Assembly (NCBI RefSeq): GCF_014649795.1 | Contig: NZ_BMTS01000012.1 | Coordinates: 124,001-188,000 of the forward strand | Reading direction: 5' to 3' | DNA length: 64,000 nucleotides | Source: Streptomyces melanogenes | Lineage (GTDB): Bacteria; Actinomycetota; Actinomycetes; Streptomycetales; Streptomycetaceae | Part shown: positions 42,458 to 50,189 of the stretch, one piece after another | Numbering within the stretch: position 1 is the stretch's first letter | Layout: every line of letters begins with the position of its first letter | Translations under genes and position numbers: made by a program | Notes under the pieces: model-generated | Told to the model about the DNA's origin: nothing | The model's input: only the letters and a program-made list of their open reading frames with translations | Databases searched by the model: none

Positions 42458-43720
42458 ATGAGTACGGCAACCGCTACGGCGGCGCCCGCGAAGAAGCGGG
42501 GTGCCGGCCTGTTCCAGGGTCTGCAGAAGGTCGGTCGCAGCCTGCAGCTGCCGATCGCCGTGCTGCCGGCCGCGGGCATTCTGCTCCGCCTCGGTCAGGA
42601 CGATGTCTTCGGCAAGGACGGCCTCGGCTGGGACAAGGTCGCCAAGGTCTTCGCGACCGCCGGTGACGCGGTCTTCGCCAACCTGCCGCTGCTGTTCTGC
42701 GTCGGTATCGCGATCGGCTTCGCGAAGAAGGCCGACGGCTCCACCGCGCTCGCCGCGCTCGTCGGCTTCCTGGTCTACAAGAACGTGCTCACCGCGTTCC
42801 CGGTGACCGACGCCGTGGTCAACACCACCGCGAACAAGGGCGTCGACGTCGCCGCGACGTACAACGACCCCAAGGTCTTCGGCGGCATCATCATGGGCCT
42901 GCTGGCCGCGGTGATCTGGCAGAAGTACCACCGCACCAAGCTGGTCGACTGGCTCGGCTTCTTCAACGGCCGCCGTCTCGTCCCGATCATCATGGCCTTC
43001 GTCGGCACCGCGATGGGTGTCCTGTTCGGTCTGGTCTGGGAGCCGATCGGTGACGTCATCACCAACTTCGGCGAGTGGATGACCGGTCTCGGCGCCGCCG
43101 GCGCGGGCATCTTCGGTGTCGTCAACCGCGCGCTGCTGCCCATCGGCATGCACCAGTTCGTGAACACGGTCGCCTGGCAGGAGATCGGCGACTTCAAGGA
43201 CTCCACGGGCACCATGTGGCACGGCGACCTGCCGCGCTTCTTCCACGGCGACCCGACCGCCGGCCAGTTCATGTCCGGCTTCTTCCCGATCATGATGTTC
43301 GCGCTGCCGGCCGCCGCCCTGGCGATCACGCACTGCGCCCGCCCCGAGCGCCGCAAGGCCGTCGGCGGCATGATGATCTCGCTCGCGCTGACCTCGTTCG
43401 TCACCGGCATCACCGAGCCGATCGAGTTCGCGTTCATGTTCATCGCGCCGGTCCTGTACGTGATCCACGCGGTCCTGACCGCCGTCTCGATGGCCGTCAC
43501 CTGGGCCCTCGGCGTGCACCACGGCTTCAGCTTCTCGGCCGGTGCGATCGACTACATCCTGAACTGGAACCTCGCGACCAAGCCGTGGATGATCATCCCG
43601 ATCGGCCTCGTCTTCGCCGCGATCTACTACTTCGTCTTCCGCTTCGCGATCACGAAGTTCAACCTCACCACCCCGGGCCGTGAGCCCGAGGAGGAGATCG
43701 AGGACCTGACGAAGGCGTAG
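42458..43720 (+). CDS. nagE2: PTS EIIC component for N-acetylglucosamine (NagE2)
   Basis: The 420-residue EIIC protein is similar to NagE1 throughout (LGFFNGRRLVPI, GITEPIEFAFMFIAPVLYVIHA). In S. coelicolor NagE2 is the main GlcNAc permease and links chitin and wall turnover to development. Its own promoter with two dre sites and its own terminator set it apart from nagE1. ATG 42458 has GGAGG upstream. Confidence 0.94.
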   Translation: MSTATATAAPAKKRGAGLFQGLQKVGRSLQLPIAVLPAAGILLRLGQDDVFGKDGLGWDKVAKVFATAGDAVFANLPLLFCVGIAIGFAKKADGSTALAALVGFLVYKNVLTAFPVTDAVVNTTANKGVDVAATYNDPKVFGGIIMGLLAAVIWQKYHRTKLVDWLGFFNGRRLVPIIMAFVGTAMGVLFGLVWEPIGDVITNFGEWMTGLGAAGAGIFGVVNRALLPIGMHQFVNTVAWQEIGDFKDSTGTMWHGDLPRFFHGDPTAGQFMSGFFPIMMFALPAAALAITHCARPERRKAVGGMMISLALTSFVTGITEPIEFAFMFIAPVLYVIHAVLTAVSMAVTWALGVHHGFSFSAGAIDYILNWNLATKPWMIIPIGLVFAAIYYFVFRFAITKFNLTTPGREPEEEIEDLTKA

Positions 43721-43742
43721 GCCTTACGGGTCACGGATTACG

Positions 43743-43780
43743 GAAAGGGCCCTCGCACCACTCGGTGCGGGGGCCCTTTC
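43743..43780 (+). terminator. Terminator after nagE2
   Basis: GAAAGGGCCCTCGCACC pairs with GGTGCGGGGGCCCTTTC (one mismatch) around a 4-nt loop. The AAA/TTT ends make it bidirectional, so it also serves the converging MBL gene. Confidence 0.82.
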
Positions 43781-43802
43781 CCGTACGCGCGTACGGGAAC
43801 GA

Positions 43803-44555
43803 TCAGACCTCGTAGACCGCCCCGGGCGCCGCCAGCTCCACCGGACCCGTGTACGCCCCACGGGCGTCCGCCAGGTTGACGTCGCCGTCCGTCCACGGGG
43901 GGATGTGGGTCAGGACCAGACGGCCCGCGCCGGCCCGGGCGGCGTGCTCGCCGGCCTCGCGGCCGTTGAGGTGGAGGGCCGGGATGTCCTCCTTGCCGTG
44001 CGTGAAGGACGCCTCGCACAGGAACAGGTCCGTGCCCTCGGCCAGCTCGTGCAGCGCCTCGCAGACACCCGTGTCGCCCGAGTACGTGAGGGACGCGCCG
44101 CCGTGCTCGATGCGGATGCCGTACGCCTCGACGGGGTGGCAGACCCGCTCGGTGCGGACCGCGAACGGGCCGATGTCGAACGAGCCGGACTTCAGGGTGT
44201 GGAAGTCGAACACCTCGCTCATGGAGGAGCTGGACGGCGTGTCCGCGTACGCCGTGGTGAGGCGCTGCTCGGCGCCCTCCGGCGCGTACACCGGCATGGG
44301 GGCGCAGCGGCCGCCCTCGTGCCGGTAGTAGCGGGCCACGAAGTAGCCGCACATGTCGATGCAGTGGTCGGCGTGCAGATGGCTGAGGAAGATCGCGTCG
44401 AGGTCGTAGAGACCGATGTGGCGCTGCAGCTCGCCCAGGGCGCCGTTGCCCATGTCGAGGAGCAGCCGGAAGCCGTCGGCCTCGACGAGGTAGCTCGAAC
44501 AGGCCGATTCCGCGGACGGGAACGACCCGGAGCAGCCGACGACGGTGAGCTTCAT
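43803..44555 (-). CDS. MBL-fold metallo-hydrolase (RNase Z-like group)
   Basis: The 250-residue metallo-beta-lactamase-fold protein has the metal motif LSHLHADHCID, SGDTGVCEAL and LTHIPPW. The start GCSGSFPS is typical of the RNase Z/PhnP-like branch. It lacks the exosite needed for tRNA processing as far as I can see. Substrate unknown. ATG 44555. Confidence 0.88.
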   Translation of the reverse strand: MKLTVVGCSGSFPSAESACSSYLVEADGFRLLLDMGNGALGELQRHIGLYDLDAIFLSHLHADHCIDMCGYFVARYYRHEGGRCAPMPVYAPEGAEQRLTTAYADTPSSSSMSEVFDFHTLKSGSFDIGPFAVRTERVCHPVEAYGIRIEHGGASLTYSGDTGVCEALHELAEGTDLFLCEASFTHGKEDIPALHLNGREAGEHAARAGAGRLVLTHIPPWTDGDVNLADARGAYTGPVELAAPGAVYEV

Positions 44556-44755
44556 GGAGCGTGAACCTCCGGGAGCGGCAAGGGAACGGGGAGGGCGGCG
44601 GGAGGTCGTGCGGTCCGTCGAGCGTAAGGCGCCGCACTGCCGGTCGCTCCTCAGTGGCGGGCCGTTGTGGGGGAACTCACCTGCGCTGTCACCGGTTCGG
44701 GCGGAGTGCGGACGGAGCGCGCGCGGGGGGCGGGCCGCCGGGTAACGTCTGCGGT

Positions 44756-45214
44756 ATGGACACGTCCTGGTGGCTCGCGGTGATCGCCGTGGTGGTGGTC
44801 GCGCTGGGGGCCGCGGTGGTCGACGGGCGGGGGCGCGCCCGCCCGCGCCCGTCCCGCCCCGGGGGGCGCGTACGGCCGCCCGGGCGGCCGGGGGTGCGGG
44901 GGCGCCGGCCGGTGCCGGGTGAGATCTGGTGGGCCGATGTGCCGTACGAGGACGGGCCCGGCTCGAAGGACCGGCCCTGTCTGGTGCTGTCGGTACGGGG
45001 GGACAGCGTGCTGGTCGCGAAGATCACCAGCAAGTTCCACGAGGAGCAGGCCGGGGTGATTCCGCTGCCGCCGGGGACGGTGGGGGACGCGCGGGGCCGT
45101 CCGAGCTTCCTGGAGACGGATGAGCTGCGGGATGTGGGGGTCTGGGAGTTCCGCCGCCGGGTGGGGGTGGTGGACCCTACGGTGTGGGACCAGGTCCGTT
45201 ACCTGGCGGGATGA
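44756..45214 (+). CDS. Membrane-tethered PemK/MazF-like protein
   Basis: The 152-residue protein has an N-terminal helix (WWLAVIAVVVVALGAAVV), a Pro/Arg-rich linker (24-50) and a MazF/PemK fold: GEIWWADVPYEDGPGSKDRPCLVLS, VLVAKITSKFH, FLETDELRDVG. Classical MazF is a soluble mRNA interferase paired with an antitoxin. Here no antitoxin gene precedes it (200-bp empty gap upstream) and it is membrane-anchored, so it may not be a toxin. ATG 44756. Confidence 0.8.
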   Translation: MDTSWWLAVIAVVVVALGAAVVDGRGRARPRPSRPGGRVRPPGRPGVRGRRPVPGEIWWADVPYEDGPGSKDRPCLVLSVRGDSVLVAKITSKFHEEQAGVIPLPPGTVGDARGRPSFLETDELRDVGVWEFRRRVGVVDPTVWDQVRYLAG

Positions 45215-45234
45215 CCCCCACCCCACCCCTGGAA

Positions 45235-45251
45235 GCGCCCCTCCGGGGCGC
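45235..45251. terminator. Bidirectional terminator between MazF-like gene and cysM
   Basis: A 7-bp stem GCGCCCC/GGGGCGC has a TCC loop, in the 40-bp gap between converging genes. Confidence 0.6.
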
Positions 45252-45254
45252 CCG

Positions 45255-46205
45255 TCACGCCCAGAGCTGCCCCTGCAGCGTTTCGATTGCTTCCTCTGTT
45301 GTCTCGGCCGTGTACACGCCCGTCGACAGGTACTTCCAGCCGCCGTCCGCCACCACGAAGACGATGTCGGCCGACTCGCCCGCCTTTACCGCCTTGCGGC
45401 CCACGCCGATCGCCGCGTGGAGGGCCGCGCCGGTGGAGACGCCCGCGAAGATGCCCTCCTCCTTGAGGAGTTCGCGGGTGCGGGTCACCGCGTCCGCCGA
45501 GCCGACGGAGAAGCGGCTGGTCAGGACCGACGCGTCGTACAGCTCGGGGACGAAGCCCTCGTCCAGGTTGCGCAGGCCGTACACCAGGTCGTCGTAGCGC
45601 GGCTCGGCCGCCACGATCTGGACGCCGGGCACCCGCTCGCGCAGATAGCGGCCCACGCCCATGAGCGTGCCCGTCGTGCCGAGGCCCGCCACGAAGTGGG
45701 TGATGGACGGGAGGTCGGCGAGGATCTCCGGGCCCGTCGTGGCGTAGTGCGCGCCCGCGTTGTCCGGGTTGCCGTACTGGTACAGCATCACCCAGGACGG
45801 GTTCTCGGCGGCCAGCTCCTTCGCCACCCGTACCGCCGTGTTGGAGCCGCCCGCCGCCGGGGACGGCACGATCTCCGCGCCCCACATCTTCAGCAGGTCG
45901 CGGCGCTCCTGGGAGGTGTTCTCGGGCATCACGCAGACGATCCGGTAGCCCTTGAGCTTCGCCGCCATGGCCAGCGAGATGCCGGTGTTTCCGCTGGTCG
46001 GCTCCAGGATGGTGCAGCCGGGCGTCAACCGGCCCGCCTTCTCGGCCTGTTCGATCATGTGGAGCGCGGGGCGGTCCTTGACCGAGCCGGTCGGGTTGCG
46101 GTCCTCCAGCTTCGCCCAGATGCGGACGTCGTCCGAGGGCGAGAGTGTGGGGAGGCGGACCAGCGGCGTGTTGCCGACGGCGGCCAGCGCGGAGTCGTAG
46201 CGCAT
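45255..46205 (-). CDS. cysM: Cysteine synthase CysM (CysO-dependent type)
   Basis: The 316-residue PLP enzyme has the cofactor Lys43 (TGSVKDRP), SGNTGISLA and GLGTTGTLMG. The N-terminal MRYDSALAAVGNTPLVRLP is like mycobacterial CysM, which uses O-phosphoserine and the thiocarboxylate of CysO instead of free sulfide. The cysO gene lies 14 bp upstream and mec further up, so the full pathway is here. Confidence 0.93.
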   Translation of the reverse strand: MRYDSALAAVGNTPLVRLPTLSPSDDVRIWAKLEDRNPTGSVKDRPALHMIEQAEKAGRLTPGCTILEPTSGNTGISLAMAAKLKGYRIVCVMPENTSQERRDLLKMWGAEIVPSPAAGGSNTAVRVAKELAAENPSWVMLYQYGNPDNAGAHYATTGPEILADLPSITHFVAGLGTTGTLMGVGRYLRERVPGVQIVAAEPRYDDLVYGLRNLDEGFVPELYDASVLTSRFSVGSADAVTRTRELLKEEGIFAGVSTGAALHAAIGVGRKAVKAGESADIVFVVADGGWKYLSTGVYTAETTEEAIETLQGQLWA

Positions 46206-46219
46206 GACGGCGATCAGCC

Positions 46220-46507
46220 TCAGACCATGCCGCCGGCCACGGCCGGCAGGATCGTCACGCTGTCGCCGTCGGACAGCTCGGTGGTGATGCCCGCCAGGAA
46301 GCGGACGTCCTCGTCGTTGAGGTAGACGTTCACGAAGCGGCGCAGCTCGCCGCCGGCGGCCTCGTCGACCAGGCGCTCGCGGATGCCGCTGTGCCGGGTC
46401 TCCAGGTCCTTGAAGAGCTCGTCGATGGTCGCGCCACTGCCCTCGACGGCCTTGGCGCCGCCGGTGTAGGTGCGGAGGATGGTCGGGATGCGGACCTCGA
46501 TGGCCAT
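46220..46507 (-). CDS. cysO: Sulfur-carrier protein CysO (MoaD/ThiS fold)
   Basis: The 95-residue ubiquitin-like carrier ends LPAVAGGMV. The Gly-Gly expected to carry the thiocarboxylate is followed by Met-Val, so the tail must be cut before activation. Mec (46842-47264) is a JAMM peptidase that could do this as well as release cysteine from the CysO adduct. Body motifs: RTYTGGAKAVEG, VYLNDEDVRFL and LSDGDSVTILPAV. It is co-transcribed with cysM. Confidence 0.93.
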   Translation of the reverse strand: MAIEVRIPTILRTYTGGAKAVEGSGATIDELFKDLETRHSGIRERLVDEAAGGELRRFVNVYLNDEDVRFLAGITTELSDGDSVTILPAVAGGMV

Positions 46508-46618
46508 GGCGTGGGCTCCAGTCGGAAGGAGAGAAGGGGGAGAGGAAGGCGTCGCGCGCGGCTTCGCGCGGGTACTGCCGCGGTACGGAGGTACCGGTCG
46601 TTCGCGTGCGGCCGCGGC

Positions 46619-46735
46619 TCAGACGGCGGTGGGGCGCTGACACATCGCGCTCGCCAGTCGGCACAGGTCGACGTGCAGGCGGGCCACGAGCAGCGGGCTG
46701 CTGGGCTTCTCTTCGCTCACGTCGTGGGGAACCAT
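46619..46735 (-). CDS. Short leader peptide upstream of cysO-cysM
   Basis: The 38-codon reading frame starts at ATG 46735 and translates as MVPHDVSEEKPSS, PLLVARLHVDLCRLASAMCQ, RPTAV. The core LLVARLHVDLCRLAS with two Cys is the recurring actinobacterial leader peptide found before sulfur-assimilation and cysteine genes. Translation could sense Cys-tRNA supply and adjust cysO-cysM expression. It ends 112 bp before the cysO start. It is too short for usual gene callers; the pattern itself is the evidence. Confidence 0.8.
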   Translation of the reverse strand: MVPHDVSEEKPSSPLLVARLHVDLCRLASAMCQRPTAV

Positions 46736-46841
46736 GCGGTCATCGTATCGATTCCCGGTCCGCTTCCCGGAATGTGATCTCAGATGGCGGACGCATTCCT
46801 CTCAGGATGCGGGCGCACAAGCCGAGTGGGCCGCGTCCGGC

Positions 46842-47264
46842 TCAGTACGCCTGCACCACCTTGACCTCTTCCTCCTCGATCTCGCCGTCCACGATCCGGT
46901 ACGAGCGGAACTGGAAGTCGCCGAGGCCGTCGGTGTCCGCCGTCGAGACCAGGACGTAGTGGGCGCCGGGCTCGTTCGCGTACGTCACGTCGGTGCGGGA
47001 CGGGTACGCCTCGGTCGCCGTGTGGGAGTGGTAGACGATCACCGGCTCCTCGTCGCGGTCGTCCATCTCGCGGTAGAGCTTCAGCAGGTCCTGCGAGTCG
47101 AACTCGTAGAACGTGGGCGAGCGGGCCGCGTTCAGCATCGGGACGAACCGCTCGGGGCGGCCGGTGCCGGCCGGGCCGGCGACCACGCCGCACGCCTCGT
47201 CGGGGTGGTCGGCGCGGGCGTGCGCGACGATCTGGTCGTACAGGGCCTGGGTCAGGGTCAGCAT
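46842..47264 (-). CDS. mec: JAMM metallopeptidase Mec (CysO-cysteine peptidase)
   Basis: The 140-residue JAB1/MPN+ peptidase has the zinc motif HSHTATEAYPSRTDV (His-x-His and Ser-x-x-Asp) and an upstream catalytic Glu in HPDEACGVV. In Mycobacterium Mec hydrolyses CysO-cysteine to free cysteine and CysO. It is upstream of the leader peptide on the same strand; the 106-bp gap leaves room for a separate promoter for cysO-cysM. Confidence 0.92.
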   Translation of the reverse strand: MLTLTQALYDQIVAHARADHPDEACGVVAGPAGTGRPERFVPMLNAARSPTFYEFDSQDLLKLYREMDDRDEEPVIVYHSHTATEAYPSRTDVTYANEPGAHYVLVSTADTDGLGDFQFRSYRIVDGEIEEEEVKVVQAY

Positions 47265-47283
47265 GAGCGCAAGGATAAACAGA

Positions 47284-47322
47284 CGGGCCGTCCCGTACCG
47301 AGGAGTGGTACGGGACGGCCCG
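47284..47322 (-). terminator. Terminator after amino-acid permease
   Basis: A 16-bp perfect stem (CGGGCCGTCCCGTACC with GGTACGGGACGGCCCG) encloses a 7-nt loop, in the 87-bp gap before mec. It is the strongest hairpin in this region. Confidence 0.85.
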
Positions 47323-47351
47323 AATGGTGAGAACCGGAGGCTCTCCAGGCG

Positions 47352-48806
47352 TTACGAGCGCTTGGCGAACGCCTTGTTGTCCGGGTTACGCGCCTTGAGG
47401 ACCAGGTAGGAGACGCCCAGGATCAGGCCCCACAGCGGGGCGCAGTACAGGGAGACCCGCGAGTCCTTGTCGACGCCCATCATCACGATGACCATGAAGA
47501 TGAACAGCAGCGCGAACCAGCTGGTGAACGGGGCGCCCGGGGCCCGGAAGGTGGACTGGGGCAGCTCGCCGCGGTCGGCCTTGGCGCGGTAGCGGATCTG
47601 GCAGACCAGGATCATGATCCAGGCCCACATGCCGGAGATGGTGGCGAAGGAGACGACGTAGTCGAAGGCCTTGCCCGGCGCCTTGTAGTTGATCCAGACG
47701 CCCACCAGCATCAGCGCGGCCGAGACCGTGGTGCCGATCAGCGGGGTGCCGCTCTTGGTCAGCCGGGTGAAGACCTTCGGGCCCTGGCCGTTGAGCGCGA
47801 GGTCGCGCAGCATGCGGCCGGTGGAGTACATGCCCGAGTTGCAGGAGGACAGCGCGGCCGTCAGGACCACGAAGTTGACGATGGCGGCGCCGACGCCGAG
47901 GCCCATCTTCTCGAAGGCCGCGACGAAGGGGCTGACGCCCGGCTGGAACTCGTGCCACGGGACGACGGAGAGGATCATGATCAGGGCGCCGATGTAGAAG
48001 ACGGCGATGCGCCACGGCACGGTGTTGATGGCCTTGGGGAGCGTCTTCTCGGGGTCCTTGGACTCGCCCGCGGTGACACCGACCAGCTCGACGGCGAGGA
48101 AGGCGAACATCACGATCTGCAGGGTCATCAGCGTGCCGCCGATGCCCTTGGGGAAGAACCCGCCGTCGTTCCAGAGGTTGGCGACGGTGGCGGTGTCGGC
48201 CGCGTCCGAGAAGCCGACGGTGAGGATGCCGGCGCAGATCAGGATCATGCCGACGATGGCCGTCACCTTGACCATGGAGAACCAGAACTCCAGCTCACCG
48301 AAGAGCTTCACCGAGATCAGGTTCACCGCGTACAGGATGAGCGTGAAGACCAGCGCGTACAGCCATTGCGGGACGTCGTTGTGCGTCCAGAAGGCCATGT
48401 ACTGGGCGGCCGCGGTGACCTCGGTGATGCCGGTGACGACCCAGAAGAGCCAGTACGTCCAGCCGGTGACGAAGCCCCAGAACGGGCCGACGAACTCACG
48501 GGCGTACTCCGAGAAGGAGCCCGAGACCGGGCGGTACATGAGCAGCTCGCCCAGCGCCCGCATGATGAAGAAGATGACCAGGCCCGCGATGGCATAGGCC
48601 AGGATGAGGCTGGGGCCGGCCTTCGAGATGGCCTTGCCCGCGCCGAGGAAGAGCCCGGTGCCGATGGCTCCGCCGATCGCGATCATCTGGATCTGGCGGG
48701 CGCCGAGGCCCCGCTGGTATCCCTCGCCCTCGGCTGCGCCGTGGGCGGTCCCCACGGCCTCATTGCCGGAGCGGTCGTCCTGCTTGTCGACCTGCGCTGA
48801 GGTCAT
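47352..48806 (-). CDS. APC-superfamily amino-acid permease (CycA/AnsP-like)
   Basis: The 484-residue transporter with 12 helices carries the AAT-family signature IGGAIGTGLFLGAGKAI, GELLMYRPVSGSFSEYAREFVGP and the TGWTYWLFWVVTGITEV segment seen in D-Ser/D-Ala/Gly and Asn permeases. It probably imports a small neutral amino acid by proton symport. ATG 48806 is the start; the longer frame adds Arg-rich residues. A palindrome lies in its leader. Confidence 0.88.
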   Translation of the reverse strand: MTSAQVDKQDDRSGNEAVGTAHGAAEGEGYQRGLGARQIQMIAIGGAIGTGLFLGAGKAISKAGPSLILAYAIAGLVIFFIMRALGELLMYRPVSGSFSEYAREFVGPFWGFVTGWTYWLFWVVTGITEVTAAAQYMAFWTHNDVPQWLYALVFTLILYAVNLISVKLFGELEFWFSMVKVTAIVGMILICAGILTVGFSDAADTATVANLWNDGGFFPKGIGGTLMTLQIVMFAFLAVELVGVTAGESKDPEKTLPKAINTVPWRIAVFYIGALIMILSVVPWHEFQPGVSPFVAAFEKMGLGVGAAIVNFVVLTAALSSCNSGMYSTGRMLRDLALNGQGPKVFTRLTKSGTPLIGTTVSAALMLVGVWINYKAPGKAFDYVVSFATISGMWAWIMILVCQIRYRAKADRGELPQSTFRAPGAPFTSWFALLFIFMVIVMMGVDKDSRVSLYCAPLWGLILGVSYLVLKARNPDNKAFAKRS

Positions 48807-49145
48807 GGTGGTGCGCCTTTCTCCATGCTGACCCGCCCGCCTCGCTGAGCGAAGCCGCGGATCAGGTCCTGATCCCCCCGGATGTGGATGGAGTGCCACC
48901 GGCGATCAGCCGGCCGAAGCGCCCCCGGGAACATGGGTGGCGTCCCCGGGTGGTCGTGAAGATTTATCACGTCTTTACGGGTGATCCACTGGGGCGACTG
49001 TGGCGCACGCCACAAGGAGAACCGGACAAAGCGCGCATGAAACCGCAAACCATGCCGTTGCGGTAATCGGATCGTTATGCGGATTTGAGCGTCCGCTGAG
49101 CGAACAGAGCGAAAACAGCCGTCTCCGGCCACGCGAGGGGCGCGG
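48807..49145. promoter_or_regulatory. 339-bp upstream region of the permease with a 17-bp palindrome
   Basis: GGATCAGG-T-CCTGATCC at 48860-48876 is a perfect 8-bp-arm palindrome, 54 bp before the permease ATG. The rest of the gap (including AT-richer 48955-49080) has no gene, and I see no aptamer I recognise; a glycine riboswitch was considered and not found. Confidence 0.45.
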
Positions 49146-49727
49146 TCAGGCCATCAGCGTCTCGACGAGCGTCTCCTGGAGCCCGCCGAGCCAGAGGTAC
49201 GCCATGACCATCGGCTTGCGCGGGTCGTCGTCCGGCAGCCGGTACAGCTCGCCGCCGTCGTCCTCGTCGGAGACCTCAAGGCGGGTCCCGATGGTCAGGC
49301 GCAGGTCGTTGAGCGCGCCCAGCCAGCGCCGGGAGTCGTCGGCGGTCAGCTTGAGGACCGCCCCGCCGTCGCCCTGCGGGGTGAGCGCGTCGAGGGCGCG
49401 CACCACGGCGAGCGCGTCGTCGCGCTTGCGGGCGCGCAGGTCGTTCTCGGTGAAGCGGCGGAACTCGGCGGCCGAGGCGCGCAGTTCGTCGCTCTCGCCG
49501 CTGTCGTACGCGTCCGGGAAGAGCCGGGCGAGCGCCGGGTCGGCGGGCGGCTCGCTGGGACCCTCGGCGAAGAGCGCGGCCAGCGGGTCCTCGCCCTCCA
49601 TCGGCTCGTCGCCGGGGCCGATCAGCTCAAGGAGCTGTACGGAAAGGGAGCGCAGGATGGCGATCTCGACCTCGTCGAGCGCGACGGCCGCGCCGCCGCC
49701 GGGCAGCGCCTCGAAGTACCCGGCCAT
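49146..49727 (-). CDS. DUF2017 protein, partner of ClpS
   Basis: The 193-residue actinobacterial DUF2017 protein starts GYFEALPGGGAAVALDEVE and ends in MVMAYLWLGGLQETLVETLM. Its ATG overlaps the clpS stop by one base, so the pair is translationally coupled. Function unknown; constant linkage with clpS suggests a role in N-degron adaptor work. Confidence 0.85.
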   Translation of the reverse strand: MAGYFEALPGGGAAVALDEVEIAILRSLSVQLLELIGPGDEPMEGEDPLAALFAEGPSEPPADPALARLFPDAYDSGESDELRASAAEFRRFTENDLRARKRDDALAVVRALDALTPQGDGGAVLKLTADDSRRWLGALNDLRLTIGTRLEVSDEDDGGELYRLPDDDPRKPMVMAYLWLGGLQETLVETLMA

Positions 49728-50032
49728 CAGCCGCGGTCCTGGGTGAGCGTGGCCCACAGCCCGTAGCCGTGCATGGCCTGCACGTCGCGCTCCATCTCCT
49801 CGCGGCTGCCGCTGGAGACCACCGCCCGGCCCTTGTGGTGCACATCGAGCATCAGCTTGCGGGCCTTGTCCTTGGGGTAGCCGAAGTAGCTCTGGAAGAC
49901 GTACTGGACGTAGCTCATCAGGTTGACCGGGTCGTTGTGGACGAGCGTCACCCACGGCACATCGGGTTCGGGGACGGCGAAGGTCTCTTCCGCCGACTCT
50001 GGCCGTTCGATCTCGACCGGGGCAACACTCAC
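49727..50032 (-). CDS. clpS: Clp protease adaptor ClpS
   Basis: The 101-residue adaptor has the core PWVTLVHNDPVNLMSYVQYVF, in which Asn-Asp-Pro contacts the N-terminal residue of substrates, and GRAVVSSGSREEMERDVQ. It brings N-end-rule substrates to ClpAP/ClpCP. GTG 50032 is chosen since the 20 residues before it are Arg-rich; an earlier start is not excluded. Confidence 0.92.
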   Translation of the reverse strand: MSVAPVEIERPESAEETFAVPEPDVPWVTLVHNDPVNLMSYVQYVFQSYFGYPKDKARKLMLDVHHKGRAVVSSGSREEMERDVQAMHGYGLWATLTQDRG

Positions 50033-50189
50033 GTCTCTGGACGACCTTCGTCTTCTCTGCCGGGGGTCCGGGGGTTGTCCCCCGGATAGCACAGCCTCAC
50101 TTAGCCCATGCTGCCACTCGGGGACCGCAGTCGCACAAACGGGCCCCCGAAATCGTCACTCTGACGCGAAGAGGGGTAGCATCCGAGCT

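Noticed and set aside
48807..49145. Glycine riboswitch before the amino-acid permease
   Set aside because: I looked for the conserved glycine aptamer cores on the minus strand and did not find them; only a simple palindrome is present.
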